Source of the DNA: Bacteroides fragilis NCTC 9343
Lineage (GTDB): Bacteria; Bacteroidota; Bacteroidia; Bacteroidales; Bacteroidaceae
Length of the DNA: 64,000 bases
Reading direction: 5' to 3'
Assembly (NCBI RefSeq): GCF_000025985.1
Contig: NC_003228.3
Location: 2,976,001-3,040,000, forward strand
A program made the position numbers and the translations under genes. A model generated the notes under the pieces. It was not told where the DNA came from and did no database searches. It saw only the letters and a program-made list of their open reading frames with translations. Of the stretch, positions 37,867-47,692 are shown in pieces; the first letter of the stretch is position 1; the number at the start of each line of letters is the position of its first letter.

Positions 37867-40329
37867 TTATCTGAGTTTGGCTCCCAGTTTGTCTTCCAGG
37901 TTCTTCACCAGTTTCGACATGATCTTATCAATCATCTTATCGTTTAGAGTCTGGCTTTCATCCTGAAGCAAGAAGCTGACAGCATAAGATTTCTTTCCGG
38001 CTTCAAGATTCTTGCCTTCGTAAACATCAAACAAAGAAACCTCTTTCAAGAGTTTCTTCTCTGTTTCATAAGCGATCTTTTCAATCTCGGCAAACTGTAC
38101 CTTCTTATCCAACAACAGAGCCAAGTCACGTTTCACAGCCGGGAACTTAGAAATCTCTTTATAGCTTACTTTTACTGAACGAATCGCTTTCATCAGCTCT
38201 TTCCAGTTTAAGTCAGCGTAATAGACTTCATTATCAACATCAAAAGCTTTCAGCATCTTCTTGGTAACGACACCGAATGTAGCCAGTCTCTTGCCACCTT
38301 TAGTATTTACCGTCAAGGCCGTAGAATAAATATCATCACTCAGGTTGCCCACTACCAGAGAGTGCAAATCCAATCCTAAACGTTTGAAAATATTCTCCAC
38401 ATAAGCCTTCAATTCGTAGACAGAAGTGTTTTCATCTGCGTGTGCCCATGAATTTGATACCATTTTACCGGTCACCCACAGTCCCAAATGATAATCCTCT
38501 GAGTAAGGAGCCAAAACCTTTTCAGGATTCTTCTTCTCCGCGTCAAAGTGATAACAGTTACCGAATTCAAAGAATTTCAAATCCGCGTTCTTACGGTTAG
38601 CATTATGGGCAATGCTTTCCAATCCACCGAACAACAGTGTCTGTCGCATACAATTCAAATCTGCACTTAGCGGATTCAGCAACATAACCAGATTCTTGGA
38701 AGGATAGCTTTCCAAACCATCGTAATAAGCGGCACGAGTTAAAGAGTTATTCAGAATCTCGTTGAAACCACAACCTACCAACTGTTCAGCCACCAGGTTC
38801 TGCAACTTATTCGACTTGTCACAATCTCCTTTTGTAGTCAGGCTCGACTTCAGTGTCGATGGAATTTCCACATTATTATATCCGTAAATACGCAGGATAT
38901 CTTCAATCACGTCGCAGTCACGCTGTACATCCACACGGTATGGAGGTACGGCCAATGTCAGCCCTTCGGCCGTCTCGTCCATAATTTTCATTTCAAGACT
39001 GGTAACAATGCTCTTTATCGTCTCTACCGGAATCACTTTACCAATCAGGCTGTGTACCTTCTCGTAAGTCAACTCGACAATAAAATCCTGTGCAGGAGCA
39101 GCACAGACATCTTTAATCTCCGAAGAAATGGTACCTCCGGCAAGTTCCTTTACCATCATAGCCGCCAATTTCAGGCAGTAGATCGTGATATTAGGATCAA
39201 TACCTCTCTCAAAACGGAAAGAAGCATCTGTATTCAAGCCATGACGACGGGCCGTCTTACGCACCCATGTCGGATGGAAATATGCACTTTCGAGAAACAC
39301 ATCCGTTGTGGCCTCTGTAGAACCGGAATCAAGACCTCCGAAAACACCGGCAATACACATAGCGTCTTCTTTGTTACAGATCATCAGATCGCGTTCATTC
39401 AACTTACGTTCAACGCCATCCAGCGTGACAAACGTTGTGCCTTCCGGCATTGTTTTCACAATCACCTCGCCCCCTTTTATTTTGTTTGCGTCAAAGCAAT
39501 GAAGCGGTTGCCCGAAAGCATGCACAATGTAATTTGTGATATCCACTACATTATTAATAGGACGCAAACCGATGATGCGAAGCTTATTTTGCAACCATTC
39601 CGGACTCTCTTTAACAGTAACCCCTTTCACAGTAACACCTGCATAACGTGGACATGCCTCACTGTTTTCTACAGTTACCTTGATGTCCAGATCATGATTT
39701 TCGACAGCAAAAGCATCGACAGACGGTCTGGTCAGTGCAGCCTGTTTGCCATTCTGTACCAGATAAGCATACAAGTCGCGTGCCACCCCATAGTGTGAAC
39801 AAGCGTCAGCACGGTTCGGAGTAATATCTACTTCAAGTACATAGTCGCTCTTTACATTATAATAATCTTTCGCAAGAGTACCCGGAACGGCATCTTCCGG
39901 CAATACGATGATACCGTCATGTGAAGTCCCGATCCCGATTTCATCTTCAGCACATATCATACCGATCGACTCCACGCCGCGAATCTTTGATTTCTTAATA
40001 GTAAAACATTCGTCACCATCATAGAGCTTCGTGCCCAAAGTGGCAACAACGACTTTCTGTCCGGCAGCTACGTTTGGAGCTCCGCACACAATCTGAGTAG
40101 GTTCGCCGTTACCCAAATTTACGGTTGTGATGTGTAAATGGTCTGAATTGGGATGTTCCACGCAAGTCAGCACCTCGCCAATCACGAGACCTTCCAACCC
40201 GCCTTTAATCGTTTGAACTTCTTCTACTCCACCTGTTTCCAGTCCGATAGAAGTCAGCGCAGCCGCCACTTCATCGGGCGTCAGATCGAAATTGACATAC
40301 TCTTTCAGCCAATTATAAGAGATATTCAT
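37867..40329 (-). CDS. pheT: Phenylalanyl-tRNA synthetase beta subunit
   Basis: Beta chain of the alpha2-beta2 enzyme that charges tRNA-Phe. The 820 residues show the N-terminal tRNA-binding/EMAP domain (LEGLVIGEVLTCVEHPNSDHL), the B3/B4 editing domain, the B5 domain, the catalytic-like core, and the C-terminal FDX-ACB anticodon domain (VSYKEISKFPAVKRDLALLLD). pheS is not adjacent. A TAACTTTG -7-like element lies just upstream (reverse strand of 40365-40372). Confidence 0.96.
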   Translation of the reverse strand: MNISYNWLKEYVNFDLTPDEVAAALTSIGLETGGVEEVQTIKGGLEGLVIGEVLTCVEHPNSDHLHITTVNLGNGEPTQIVCGAPNVAAGQKVVVATLGTKLYDGDECFTIKKSKIRGVESIGMICAEDEIGIGTSHDGIIVLPEDAVPGTLAKDYYNVKSDYVLEVDITPNRADACSHYGVARDLYAYLVQNGKQAALTRPSVDAFAVENHDLDIKVTVENSEACPRYAGVTVKGVTVKESPEWLQNKLRIIGLRPINNVVDITNYIVHAFGQPLHCFDANKIKGGEVIVKTMPEGTTFVTLDGVERKLNERDLMICNKEDAMCIAGVFGGLDSGSTEATTDVFLESAYFHPTWVRKTARRHGLNTDASFRFERGIDPNITIYCLKLAAMMVKELAGGTISSEIKDVCAAPAQDFIVELTYEKVHSLIGKVIPVETIKSIVTSLEMKIMDETAEGLTLAVPPYRVDVQRDCDVIEDILRIYGYNNVEIPSTLKSSLTTKGDCDKSNKLQNLVAEQLVGCGFNEILNNSLTRAAYYDGLESYPSKNLVMLLNPLSADLNCMRQTLLFGGLESIAHNANRKNADLKFFEFGNCYHFDAEKKNPEKVLAPYSEDYHLGLWVTGKMVSNSWAHADENTSVYELKAYVENIFKRLGLDLHSLVVGNLSDDIYSTALTVNTKGGKRLATFGVVTKKMLKAFDVDNEVYYADLNWKELMKAIRSVKVSYKEISKFPAVKRDLALLLDKKVQFAEIEKIAYETEKKLLKEVSLFDVYEGKNLEAGKKSYAVSFLLQDESQTLNDKMIDKIMSKLVKNLEDKLGAKLR

Positions 40330-40408
40330 ATCATTAAGTTTTTTATGTTTTCAAAAGTGACCCGCAAAGTTAATAAGATTTTTTGGTTGATGGGGAATGA
40401 ATGGTTAT

Positions 40409-40448
40409 AAAAAAACTCCCGGTCAGCTTTAAAAAAGATGGCCGGGAG
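40409..40448 (-). terminator. Terminator of the polysaccharide operon
   Basis: CTCCCGG (40416-40422) pairs with CCGGGAG (40442-40448). Seven A residues just before it on the plus strand give the U-tail for the minus-strand transcript. It is about 30 bases past the stop codon of the last capsule gene. Confidence 0.9.
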
Positions 40449-40478
40449 GCATTTTCTATCAGAGTCGATATCGTGATA

Positions 40479-41432
40479 TCATTTCATAGCCGGATGCAAA
40501 TGGAAATATTTCTTCATAAATAAGATATACACCATACTTAATATAACAATTGTGCCCAATAAATAACAATAGCCCCAACCGGGAGTTAACAGATAACCAA
40601 CAATAATTATGGCTTGTGATGTCATGTAAATCAGTGAAACCACCACATGCGGGATCTCCAGTTCATTTGCCATCAACTGATATAAGTGTTTCCGATGTGG
40701 CAAACCAATATTTTCATGTAGCATAAGCCGATGGATAATAGTCAGCACACTATCTACCCCATAAACCACAAGCAAAACAATCCAACTGAAATTCTCTGTT
40801 CGAATTATTAGTTTACCTATCAGGAAAAGAATCACAAAGGCAATACTGACCGATCCCACATCCCCGGCAAAGCATTTGGCCTTCTTGCGAAAATTGAAAA
40901 AATTAAATACCAACACAGCACAAAGCATAGTGTATATCAGATCCTCCTCCACAAAACGGACAATTTGCACATTGATAAAAGCTAAAGCAAGTAATACAAC
41001 CCAAGAATACCCTCCCGTAATGCCATTAATCCCATCCATAAAGTTATAAGCATTGATAATGCCTGTACATACAATCAAGGCAATAAGGATAGTCCACCAA
41101 GGCAAACTGAATAATCCCCATTGATAAAACATCAAGGCCATTGCAGTAAAATGAAAAACTAAACGCAATCCCTGAGAGGTAGAGCGAATGTCGTCCACAA
41201 AACTAATAAAGGTTATCAAAGTCAGAGCCAGCATAAACCAAGGATACTCAAACTGATTTGTCAGAAAATAAGCCAATGCACCCAAGTAAAAAATAATACC
41301 TCCACCCCGTAGCGTGATCCGGGTATGCGAACTCCGTTCGTTCGGTTTATCGATGATATTGCATTTATCAGCAATACGGAAATAAAAAAATTCTGCCAGG
41401 AATAGCAGAACTAAGATTATCAGATAATACAT
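40479..41432 (-). CDS. WecA/MraY-family undecaprenyl-phosphate sugar-phosphate transferase
   Basis: An inner-membrane enzyme that loads the first sugar phosphate (probably a HexNAc phosphate) onto undecaprenyl phosphate to start the repeat unit. The 317 residues have about ten hydrophobic segments. Catalytic motifs are DDIRS (after membrane segment 3), NAYNFMDGINGI with its Asp, and AKCFAGDVGS. Being last in the operon is common for the initiating transferase in B. fragilis capsule loci. The terminator follows 30 bases later. Confidence 0.9.
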   Translation of the reverse strand: MYYLIILVLLFLAEFFYFRIADKCNIIDKPNERSSHTRITLRGGGIIFYLGALAYFLTNQFEYPWFMLALTLITFISFVDDIRSTSQGLRLVFHFTAMALMFYQWGLFSLPWWTILIALIVCTGIINAYNFMDGINGITGGYSWVVLLALAFINVQIVRFVEEDLIYTMLCAVLVFNFFNFRKKAKCFAGDVGSVSIAFVILFLIGKLIIRTENFSWIVLLVVYGVDSVLTIIHRLMLHENIGLPHRKHLYQLMANELEIPHVVVSLIYMTSQAIIIVGYLLTPGWGYCYLLGTIVILSMVYILFMKKYFHLHPAMK

Positions 41433-41435
41433 AAG

Positions 41436-41537
41436 TTATTCATTCTTGTCTATTAAATGAAACCAAAACTGGAGCCCTAAAAAGACTAAAGCTGCCAATC
41501 CGGTCAAAATGCCCATAATCCAAAGAAAAGTTTCCAT
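41436..41537 (-). CDS. Predicted 33-residue membrane peptide
   Basis: ATG at 41537 opens a 33-codon frame ending TAA at 41436. The product (METFLWIMGILTG, then LAALVFLGLQFWFHL) is one hydrophobic helix with a charged end (DKNE). It fills the gap between the epimerase gene upstream (its stop codon is at 41550) and the WecA-like gene downstream (start 41432), in the same strand and operon. The tight fit supports a real gene; a role as a small partner of the WecA-like transferase is only inference. Confidence 0.6.
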   Translation of the reverse strand: METFLWIMGILTGLAALVFLGLQFWFHLIDKNE

Positions 41538-41549
41538 CCGCACTTTCTT

Positions 41550-42446
41550 CTATTCTATAAGAAAAGTCTCCAGCACATTCATGGGCTTCCACTTGAGTTC
41601 CCGTACAGCCTTTTCATTACTAAAGGTCAAAGAGCTTGTGATTTTACGAAGTTTCAATGAATTGATCGGAGCTTTTTCACCCAGGCAATCTCCAATGACA
41701 GCCATGCTTTTAGCCAACCAATAAGGAATAGATATTGGTCTTTTTTTATTCAATTGCTTACATATCACCATCTCCAGTTCACGAAAACTCGGCTGGTAAC
41801 TGTCACAAACATTATATATCCCACCCTTTTCTATTAACATAGGAAGAAGATTTGCAATATCCTGAACCATCAGAACACTTTTCCGGGCTTTTCCCCCGGC
41901 AATACTTAAGTACTTACCATTTCTAATCCCACGAATCATCGCTCCTAAATTTCCAGGAGGATTAGGTCCGGCAATCAATGAAGGACGAAGTATACTTAAC
42001 TTTACATTATGCATAGCACACCACCCTTCCAAGTATTTCTCAGCCTTAATCTTACTCAAAGCATAAGGAGTAGTTCCATTTAAAGAATGCTCTTCCGTGA
42101 TATTCTCACCCGAATCACAGCCATAAACGGCAACGGTACTAATAAAAATGAAAGCTTTAGGAATACCACTATTCTCTAAAGCAGTACATAAATTCTTGGT
42201 ACCCTGAAGATTTACATCAAAAAAAAGTTGTTTCTCTTCTTCTGTTTTAGGAATAGAATGCGCTTTACCTGCAGCATGCAGCACAACATCGTACTTGATA
42301 TTCAGTTTAGGAACATCCGACACTAAATTTATAGTATAATTATCCCGAGAAGTCAGCCCTACAGTCCTAATTTGATATTTATCTTTCAGTAGAGAATAAA
42401 GATTGCTGCCTAAAAAGCCAGAAGCACCAGTAAAAAGTAATTTCAT
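41550..42446 (-). CDS. NAD-dependent sugar epimerase/dehydratase (SDR)
   Basis: A 298-residue extended SDR with TGASGFLGS near the start, VLHAAGKAHS, and the catalytic YALSK (Tyr and Lys). The closest recalled group is the UDP-hexose 4-epimerase or reductase family often placed before WecA-like transferases, supplying their substrate. The start MKLLFTGASG is preferred to an ATG six codons earlier. Confidence 0.82.
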   Translation of the reverse strand: MKLLFTGASGFLGSNLYSLLKDKYQIRTVGLTSRDNYTINLVSDVPKLNIKYDVVLHAAGKAHSIPKTEEEKQLFFDVNLQGTKNLCTALENSGIPKAFIFISTVAVYGCDSGENITEEHSLNGTTPYALSKIKAEKYLEGWCAMHNVKLSILRPSLIAGPNPPGNLGAMIRGIRNGKYLSIAGGKARKSVLMVQDIANLLPMLIEKGGIYNVCDSYQPSFRELEMVICKQLNKKRPISIPYWLAKSMAVIGDCLGEKAPINSLKLRKITSSLTFSNEKAVRELKWKPMNVLETFLIE

Positions 42447-42464
42447 AAAAATGTTATATAACAC

Positions 42465-43496
42465 TTACGACATATAAATATCTACATATTTATTTACCAT
42501 CTTATTAACAGTTAAATTTTCATTGAAAAATTTCCGTGAATAAGTTCCAAAATCATGGCATCTATCTGAATCGTCTAATATATATTTAATTTTATCAGCA
42601 AAAATATCAGGAATATTATTCACAACATAACCATTTTTACCGTCAATTACTATTTCATTTATCCCCCCAACTTTTGACGCTACAATTGGCTTTCCATAAG
42701 CCATTGCTTCTAAAATTACAATAGGAAGACCTTCGAAATCAGAAGAAAGCATAAATATATCCACTAGCTGATTATATATTCCTGCATATGGAATATTCCC
42801 CATAAAAAAGATATTAGGTAATGGAGATTCAATCTCATTAGTATTACCAATCCATATAAAGGCATATTGAGGTAATAGTTTTGCAGTTTCAATAAATATA
42901 TCCAATCGCTTAGGTTTAGCAACACGTGCTATACACAATACCTTTTTCTTGAATGAAGAAAAAGGTAAATTTTCAAAGATAAGCTTACTCATATTTACCT
43001 CTATACCATTACGAATAAGATGCACATTTAATTTTAGACCTTCTTTATACATATTTCTTCTATCATATTCGCTTACAGTGACTATTGCCTTACACTTGTA
43101 TTTCAACAATTTTTCAAGATACAAATATTTTCGATAAGCTATACGTATAGAATCAAATCCATGAACAGTATAAACAGTTTTTGATTTTGGGAAAATAATT
43201 CTCCCCAAAATTCCTATTTTAGAAGAATGTAAATGAATAATATCCGGCTTATATTTAAAATATAATTTTAATAAAGAAAATAAAGTCATCAAATCATAGA
43301 TAAAAGAAAGCTCCCGCCTTAAAGTTTTGATGGGTTCTTGCTTTATTTCTGGATTAAGCAAATCCCACATTTTTCCATTTTTATCGCCAGCAGCAACAAT
43401 TATTTCATGATTTCTACATAAAACATTTGCTAAATTAATAACTACAGCTTGTGCACCTCCTAATTCACTAAGAGTTATAATTTGTAAAATTTTCAT
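42465..43496 (-). CDS. Glycosyltransferase family 4
   Basis: A GT-B type transferase of 343 residues. The N-terminal QIITLSELGGAQAVVINLANVL and C-terminal EGLPIVILEAMAYGKPIVASKVGGINEIV are the donor-binding signature of GT4. The start is set at MKILQII, which overlaps the previous GT gene by 29 bases rather than by a hundred. The acceptor and donor are unknown. It is one of three adjacent GT4 genes. Confidence 0.88.
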   Translation of the reverse strand: MKILQIITLSELGGAQAVVINLANVLCRNHEIIVAAGDKNGKMWDLLNPEIKQEPIKTLRRELSFIYDLMTLFSLLKLYFKYKPDIIHLHSSKIGILGRIIFPKSKTVYTVHGFDSIRIAYRKYLYLEKLLKYKCKAIVTVSEYDRRNMYKEGLKLNVHLIRNGIEVNMSKLIFENLPFSSFKKKVLCIARVAKPKRLDIFIETAKLLPQYAFIWIGNTNEIESPLPNIFFMGNIPYAGIYNQLVDIFMLSSDFEGLPIVILEAMAYGKPIVASKVGGINEIVIDGKNGYVVNNIPDIFADKIKYILDDSDRCHDFGTYSRKFFNENLTVNKMVNKYVDIYMS

Positions 43497-44610
43497 TTCT
43501 ACTTTTTTTATCAGAAGAAAAAAGAGAATATATTTGAGTCCATTTTTCTCCAATAATATTAATATCAAATTTCTTAGCCCGTATACTATTCATATTTCCC
43601 AACATATCTCTTTCTTCCAAAGACATATCAAAAATTTCTTTCATTTTTAAAGTTATTTCTTGAGGATTTTGCAAAGAAATTACAAAGCGAGAATCTTCTA
43701 CTACTTCCCTGCAGCCTCCAGCATCAGTAGTTATAACAGGAAGTCCACAACTCATAGCTTCTGCTAGAACTATACCAAATCCTTCCCAAAGAGAGGATAG
43801 TACAAAGCAATCTGCCGCATTATAATATTCAGAAACATTCGAATGAAATCCGGCAAGAATAACATTTTCCCGAATATCCAAGTTATTAATATAATTACAT
43901 AAGTTATCTCTCAATGGTCCCTCTCCAACAATTACCAATTTGGCATTCAATTTATATGTTTTTAAAAAATCAGAAAAAGCCAACAACAATGAAGTTTGAT
44001 CTTTAGCCTGTACTAATCTTCCAACATTTAAAAAAACAAATTCATTATTTTCTAATCCAATTTTATTTTTCAAAACAAGTTTACTCTCATTACTTTTCTC
44101 AAATTTTTCCAAATATATTCCATTATACATTGGAAATGATTTTAAATCAGAAAAGGCATGATGAGAAATAAAATATTCTGTTGCTTCTCTTGATACATTG
44201 GTATTTACATCAGACAAAAAATCTGTTATCTGATAAAGTCTCATTCTTATCTTACTCTCAATATTTTTACTATGTTCGGTACATATTAAAAGAGGTATTT
44301 TATAAAAAAAACGGAGAAAACGAGCAAAAATATTAGCATGAAACATTTGTGCATGAACAACATCTGGCCGAAACTTTTTCAAAATCTCCCTTGCTTTTAT
44401 CAATGACAAATAAAAGCTCTTTGGTGTTTTAGACATAGACAGTCCCTTTACAAATATAGATTTGTATATAAGGGATGTATATTGATTATCACCATATAGA
44501 TAAAGTATAGCAACATTATTACCCTTATCTTGCATTAAATTAGCAAGATCAACCGTTACTTTTTCTGCACCTCCAATACCAAGACCTGTAATTATATACA
44601 ATATATTCAT
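43468..44610 (-). CDS. Glycosyltransferase family 4
   Basis: A 380-residue GT-B enzyme: ITGLGIGGAEKVTVDLANLM at the N-terminus and SLWEGFGIVLAEAMSCGLP plus TDAGGCREVV at the nucleotide-sugar site. The EX7E motif is present. It overlaps the next gene by 29 bases and the preceding gene by 4, a sign of coupled translation. Donor sugar unknown. Confidence 0.9.
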   Translation of the reverse strand: MNILYIITGLGIGGAEKVTVDLANLMQDKGNNVAILYLYGDNQYTSLIYKSIFVKGLSMSKTPKSFYLSLIKAREILKKFRPDVVHAQMFHANIFARFLRFFYKIPLLICTEHSKNIESKIRMRLYQITDFLSDVNTNVSREATEYFISHHAFSDLKSFPMYNGIYLEKFEKSNESKLVLKNKIGLENNEFVFLNVGRLVQAKDQTSLLLAFSDFLKTYKLNAKLVIVGEGPLRDNLCNYINNLDIRENVILAGFHSNVSEYYNAADCFVLSSLWEGFGIVLAEAMSCGLPVITTDAGGCREVVEDSRFVISLQNPQEITLKMKEIFDMSLEERDMLGNMNSIRAKKFDINIIGEKWTQIYSLFSSDKKSRNENFTNYNS

Positions 44611-45704
44611 TTAGAATTAAGTAATGTAGAAAATAACTCTTGCCAAAGATTAAAAGCTCCATCTATTGAATATTGATAAGAAAGTTCAATGGCTTTTTTT
44701 TGCATATCAAGCCTATCGTCTTTACTTTCAAATAACCGTATCAATTTCTTTATAAAAAAATCTTTTTGGTCTACTGGAATTATGTAACCATTAATATTAT
44801 CGCTTACAATTTCTCGAGGTCCTGTCAAACAATCATAACTCACAATTGGTAATCCATAAGAAAGAGCTTCCAAAAGAACCATAGGAAGTCCCTCATAACG
44901 TGAAGTCATCACATAAATAGAAGAAGTTATATAATAATTAGATATGTCTTTTTGAGCAGTGCAAAACTCTATAGAAGATAATAAATCCAGACTCTTTGCT
45001 TGTGCTATCAATTTTTCTCTATCTTCCCCATTACCAACAATTCTTAGTTTCCAATCTTTTGCAATAGGATATGTTTTAACTTCATTCCATATTTCTATTA
45101 AAATATCAAACCCTTTTTGGTAAGTATATCTTCCCACAGCTAACACTAACTTACTATTCATATTAGCATATCTACTGGGAAACGAATCAAGAAAATTAGG
45201 TATAGCATATACTATTGCTCGATTATACCTTTTTTCCAAATAAAAAGAGCGATCTTGCTTAGTTAGTGTAACGATAGCATTTGCATATTTTTGCGATAGT
45301 TTACGTCCCCAATCACGCCGTGAAATTCCCAAATTTGACTTATAATTAAAATGTTCCCATGAAATGATCTTTATACTCGATAAAAAAAGCTTTAGTGGAA
45401 TACTAAATATAGCCAAGATAACATCTACATTAATTAATATATCCACTCTCTCTTTCTTCAAATAAAGATATAAACGTCTAACTATTTGAAAAAAGTATAA
45501 TGTGAAAGCACATGGCTTAGTAAATATACAATAGGTATTGATTTCACGATGCACAGAAAAAAAAGGAGGGTCTGATTGGCATAAACTTACGACAGAAACT
45601 CTATACCCTCTTTTAACAAAAAGATTAGCTAAGGAAATTGTAATACGCTCAGTACCGGCACCATTAGAAATAGAGCCTATAAAAAAACAAATATGTTTAC
45701 TCAT
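44607..45704 (-). CDS. Glycosyltransferase family 4
   Basis: A 365-residue GT-B enzyme with FIGSISNGAGTERITISLAN at the N-terminus and SRYEGLPMVLLEALSYGLPIVSYDCLTGPREIV at the donor site. Typical of capsule and O-antigen clusters. It overlaps the polymerase gene by 8 bases and the next GT gene by 4. Donor unknown. Confidence 0.9.
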   Translation of the reverse strand: MSKHICFFIGSISNGAGTERITISLANLFVKRGYRVSVVSLCQSDPPFFSVHREINTYCIFTKPCAFTLYFFQIVRRLYLYLKKERVDILINVDVILAIFSIPLKLFLSSIKIISWEHFNYKSNLGISRRDWGRKLSQKYANAIVTLTKQDRSFYLEKRYNRAIVYAIPNFLDSFPSRYANMNSKLVLAVGRYTYQKGFDILIEIWNEVKTYPIAKDWKLRIVGNGEDREKLIAQAKSLDLLSSIEFCTAQKDISNYYITSSIYVMTSRYEGLPMVLLEALSYGLPIVSYDCLTGPREIVSDNINGYIIPVDQKDFFIKKLIRLFESKDDRLDMQKKAIELSYQYSIDGAFNLWQELFSTLLNSK

Positions 45705-46968
45705 GTGGCAATGTTATCCCTTTGTAGACAATCTGAGCTATAAAGTATAATACAACAAAAACAGCGAAAGTCCAAAAGAAATCATTAAGAAATATATTTA
45801 AATCAGATATAATCGATAATATGCTAATATACAAAATTGTAGAGACAAAAAACACAAACATATTATGCTTATATTTTCCATATTTACAACGAAAATAGCC
45901 TATATAATAACCAATCAAAAAACAAATAAAACTTCCACCTAATGTCCCCCAAAAATAGTAAGTAAGAAAATTTAAACGAGCATTTGGACCAGCATCTGCA
46001 GCATTATAATAATAATCATAAATATCAACGCCTATAACAACAGGTGGAGTAATTGAGAAACCTATTGTTTTTAAAATAGAGCCCCAACCAGGATATAATA
46101 TATACTGTAAAGACGAATTAGCTGATATATGACGAATAACATCATCATTATACCCCATTACAAAAATATCTCCTGACCCAATCAAACGTGCCCCAAATAA
46201 TATAATTGCTTGGAACATATCTACATTGTCTAAAATGACAATTACTAATAAAGGAAAAGTACAAAGAATCACAAGATTATACCACTTAACATGCGCAATA
46301 GTCTTACCTGTTCTTCTATAAAAATAATATTCAACAATAAAGAAAATTGATATTGGCCTTAAAATTCCTGACTTTGAACCAGATAATATAATAGCTAATA
46401 ACAATATAAAAAAAACCACACAATCAAAACGATTAAGAATAGCCAACTTTTTTTTATAAAAGAAAGAGATAAAAGCAACGGTAGAAAAGCCACCTTGAGA
46501 AGCTTTCAGAAATCCAAACCCGTCGTAAATTGAAACATGATTAACTCCTTCCTTAAAAAGTCCAATTCCTAATTGACTAAAAATGAAAAACTGTAAAGCA
46601 AGTGCCATTATATTAACAATCAAAGAAAATATACTAATAAATCCTTGATTTACATTTAAAACATTAATTTTGTTAGAATATGTTTGTTTTGTAAAGAAAC
46701 GAGTTGATATAAAAAAACCAATAATAAGACAAATCTCAGTAAAGCAAAAAGAAATTAAATATTTCGTATCCGCCCAATGATTCAGCCACAAACTAAATAC
46801 AGCAAAAGCAGCTCCCCCCATCATGACAACAGTAACAAATAAAGGATCAAATATTCCCCAAATCGCTTTTCTAAAAACAATCAAATATAAAACTATAAAT
46901 AAAATAAGTAATGGTAGATACAAATACCACTGCTCTAATATTTCTGAAATATAGATTCTAAAATCCAT
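45697..46968 (-). CDS. wzy: Repeat-unit polymerase (Wzy-like)
   Basis: A 423-residue membrane protein with about ten to twelve hydrophobic segments and a large periplasmic loop (FSITPPVVIGVDIYDYYYNAADAGPNARLN). This topology, the lack of enzyme motifs, and the place between glycosyltransferases fit the Wzy O-antigen or capsule polymerase, which links lipid-bound repeat units in the periplasm. Wzy proteins are too diverse for a firm family match. It overlaps the GT2 gene upstream by 11 bases. Confidence 0.75.
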   Translation of the reverse strand: MDFRIYISEILEQWYLYLPLLILFIVLYLIVFRKAIWGIFDPLFVTVVMMGGAAFAVFSLWLNHWADTKYLISFCFTEICLIIGFFISTRFFTKQTYSNKINVLNVNQGFISIFSLIVNIMALALQFFIFSQLGIGLFKEGVNHVSIYDGFGFLKASQGGFSTVAFISFFYKKKLAILNRFDCVVFFILLLAIILSGSKSGILRPISIFFIVEYYFYRRTGKTIAHVKWYNLVILCTFPLLVIVILDNVDMFQAIILFGARLIGSGDIFVMGYNDDVIRHISANSSLQYILYPGWGSILKTIGFSITPPVVIGVDIYDYYYNAADAGPNARLNFLTYYFWGTLGGSFICFLIGYYIGYFRCKYGKYKHNMFVFFVSTILYISILSIISDLNIFLNDFFWTFAVFVVLYFIAQIVYKGITLPHE

Positions 46969-47686
46969 GAACTAATCTTGACAAGAAGTATCTAAACTTC
47001 ATTATATACTTCATTTTCTTACCCCAAAGTGTCTCAATCAAATCCAATCGATTTTGAATAAACAATAAATCTTTAGATTGAGAACCTCTGCCTTGATCAT
47101 TGAATATTGAAATAATGAGATCTAAATATTTAAATTTAGTAGAATCAAGTGCATATAAATTCAAATTATAAACATAATCAGCCCACAATTTGTATTTCAC
47201 ATCATAAAAATAGTATTTATAAATTGTACGTGGATAAAATATAGCTTGGTGACAAAAATTGTTTAAGCACAGTTGATATGCAGACTTTATACTAGTAGGG
47301 TATAATTTATGAGACGTCTTAAGTATTACATTCCCATAATAAATGTTATCAGGAATAAGTATCCTCTCAATAACCAACATAATAACTTTGTTATTAAAAA
47401 AAACATCATCACTCCCCATAAAAATAGCCCAATCACCATTTGCTACTTTTAGCCCTTTATTCATAGCATCATAAATACCTTTATCGGGTTCGCTAACCCA
47501 ATATGAAATTCTATCAACATATTTTTCTATAATACCAACAGTTCCATCAGCACTTCCACCATCTATTATTATATATTCTATATTAGTGTATGTCTGATTT
47601 ATTACACTGAGAATAGTATCTTCAATTGTAGATACAGCATTGTAAGATACTGTTATGACAGAAATAAGGGGATACTGTTTTTTCAT
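46958..47686 (-). CDS. Glycosyltransferase family 2
   Basis: A 242-residue GT-A enzyme. SVITVSYNAVSTIEDTILSV, the IIDGGSADGT loop and the DxD-like GSDD identify family 2; the SEPDKGIYDAMNKGL motif is characteristic of a WcaA-like subgroup. It is soluble or peripherally membrane-bound and adds one sugar of the repeat unit. It lies between the flippase and polymerase genes. Confidence 0.9.
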   Translation of the reverse strand: MKKQYPLISVITVSYNAVSTIEDTILSVINQTYTNIEYIIIDGGSADGTVGIIEKYVDRISYWVSEPDKGIYDAMNKGLKVANGDWAIFMGSDDVFFNNKVIMLVIERILIPDNIYYGNVILKTSHKLYPTSIKSAYQLCLNNFCHQAIFYPRTIYKYYFYDVKYKLWADYVYNLNLYALDSTKFKYLDLIISIFNDQGRGSQSKDLLFIQNRLDLIETLWGKKMKYIMKFRYFLSRLVHGF

Positions 47687-47692
47687 ACGTTT

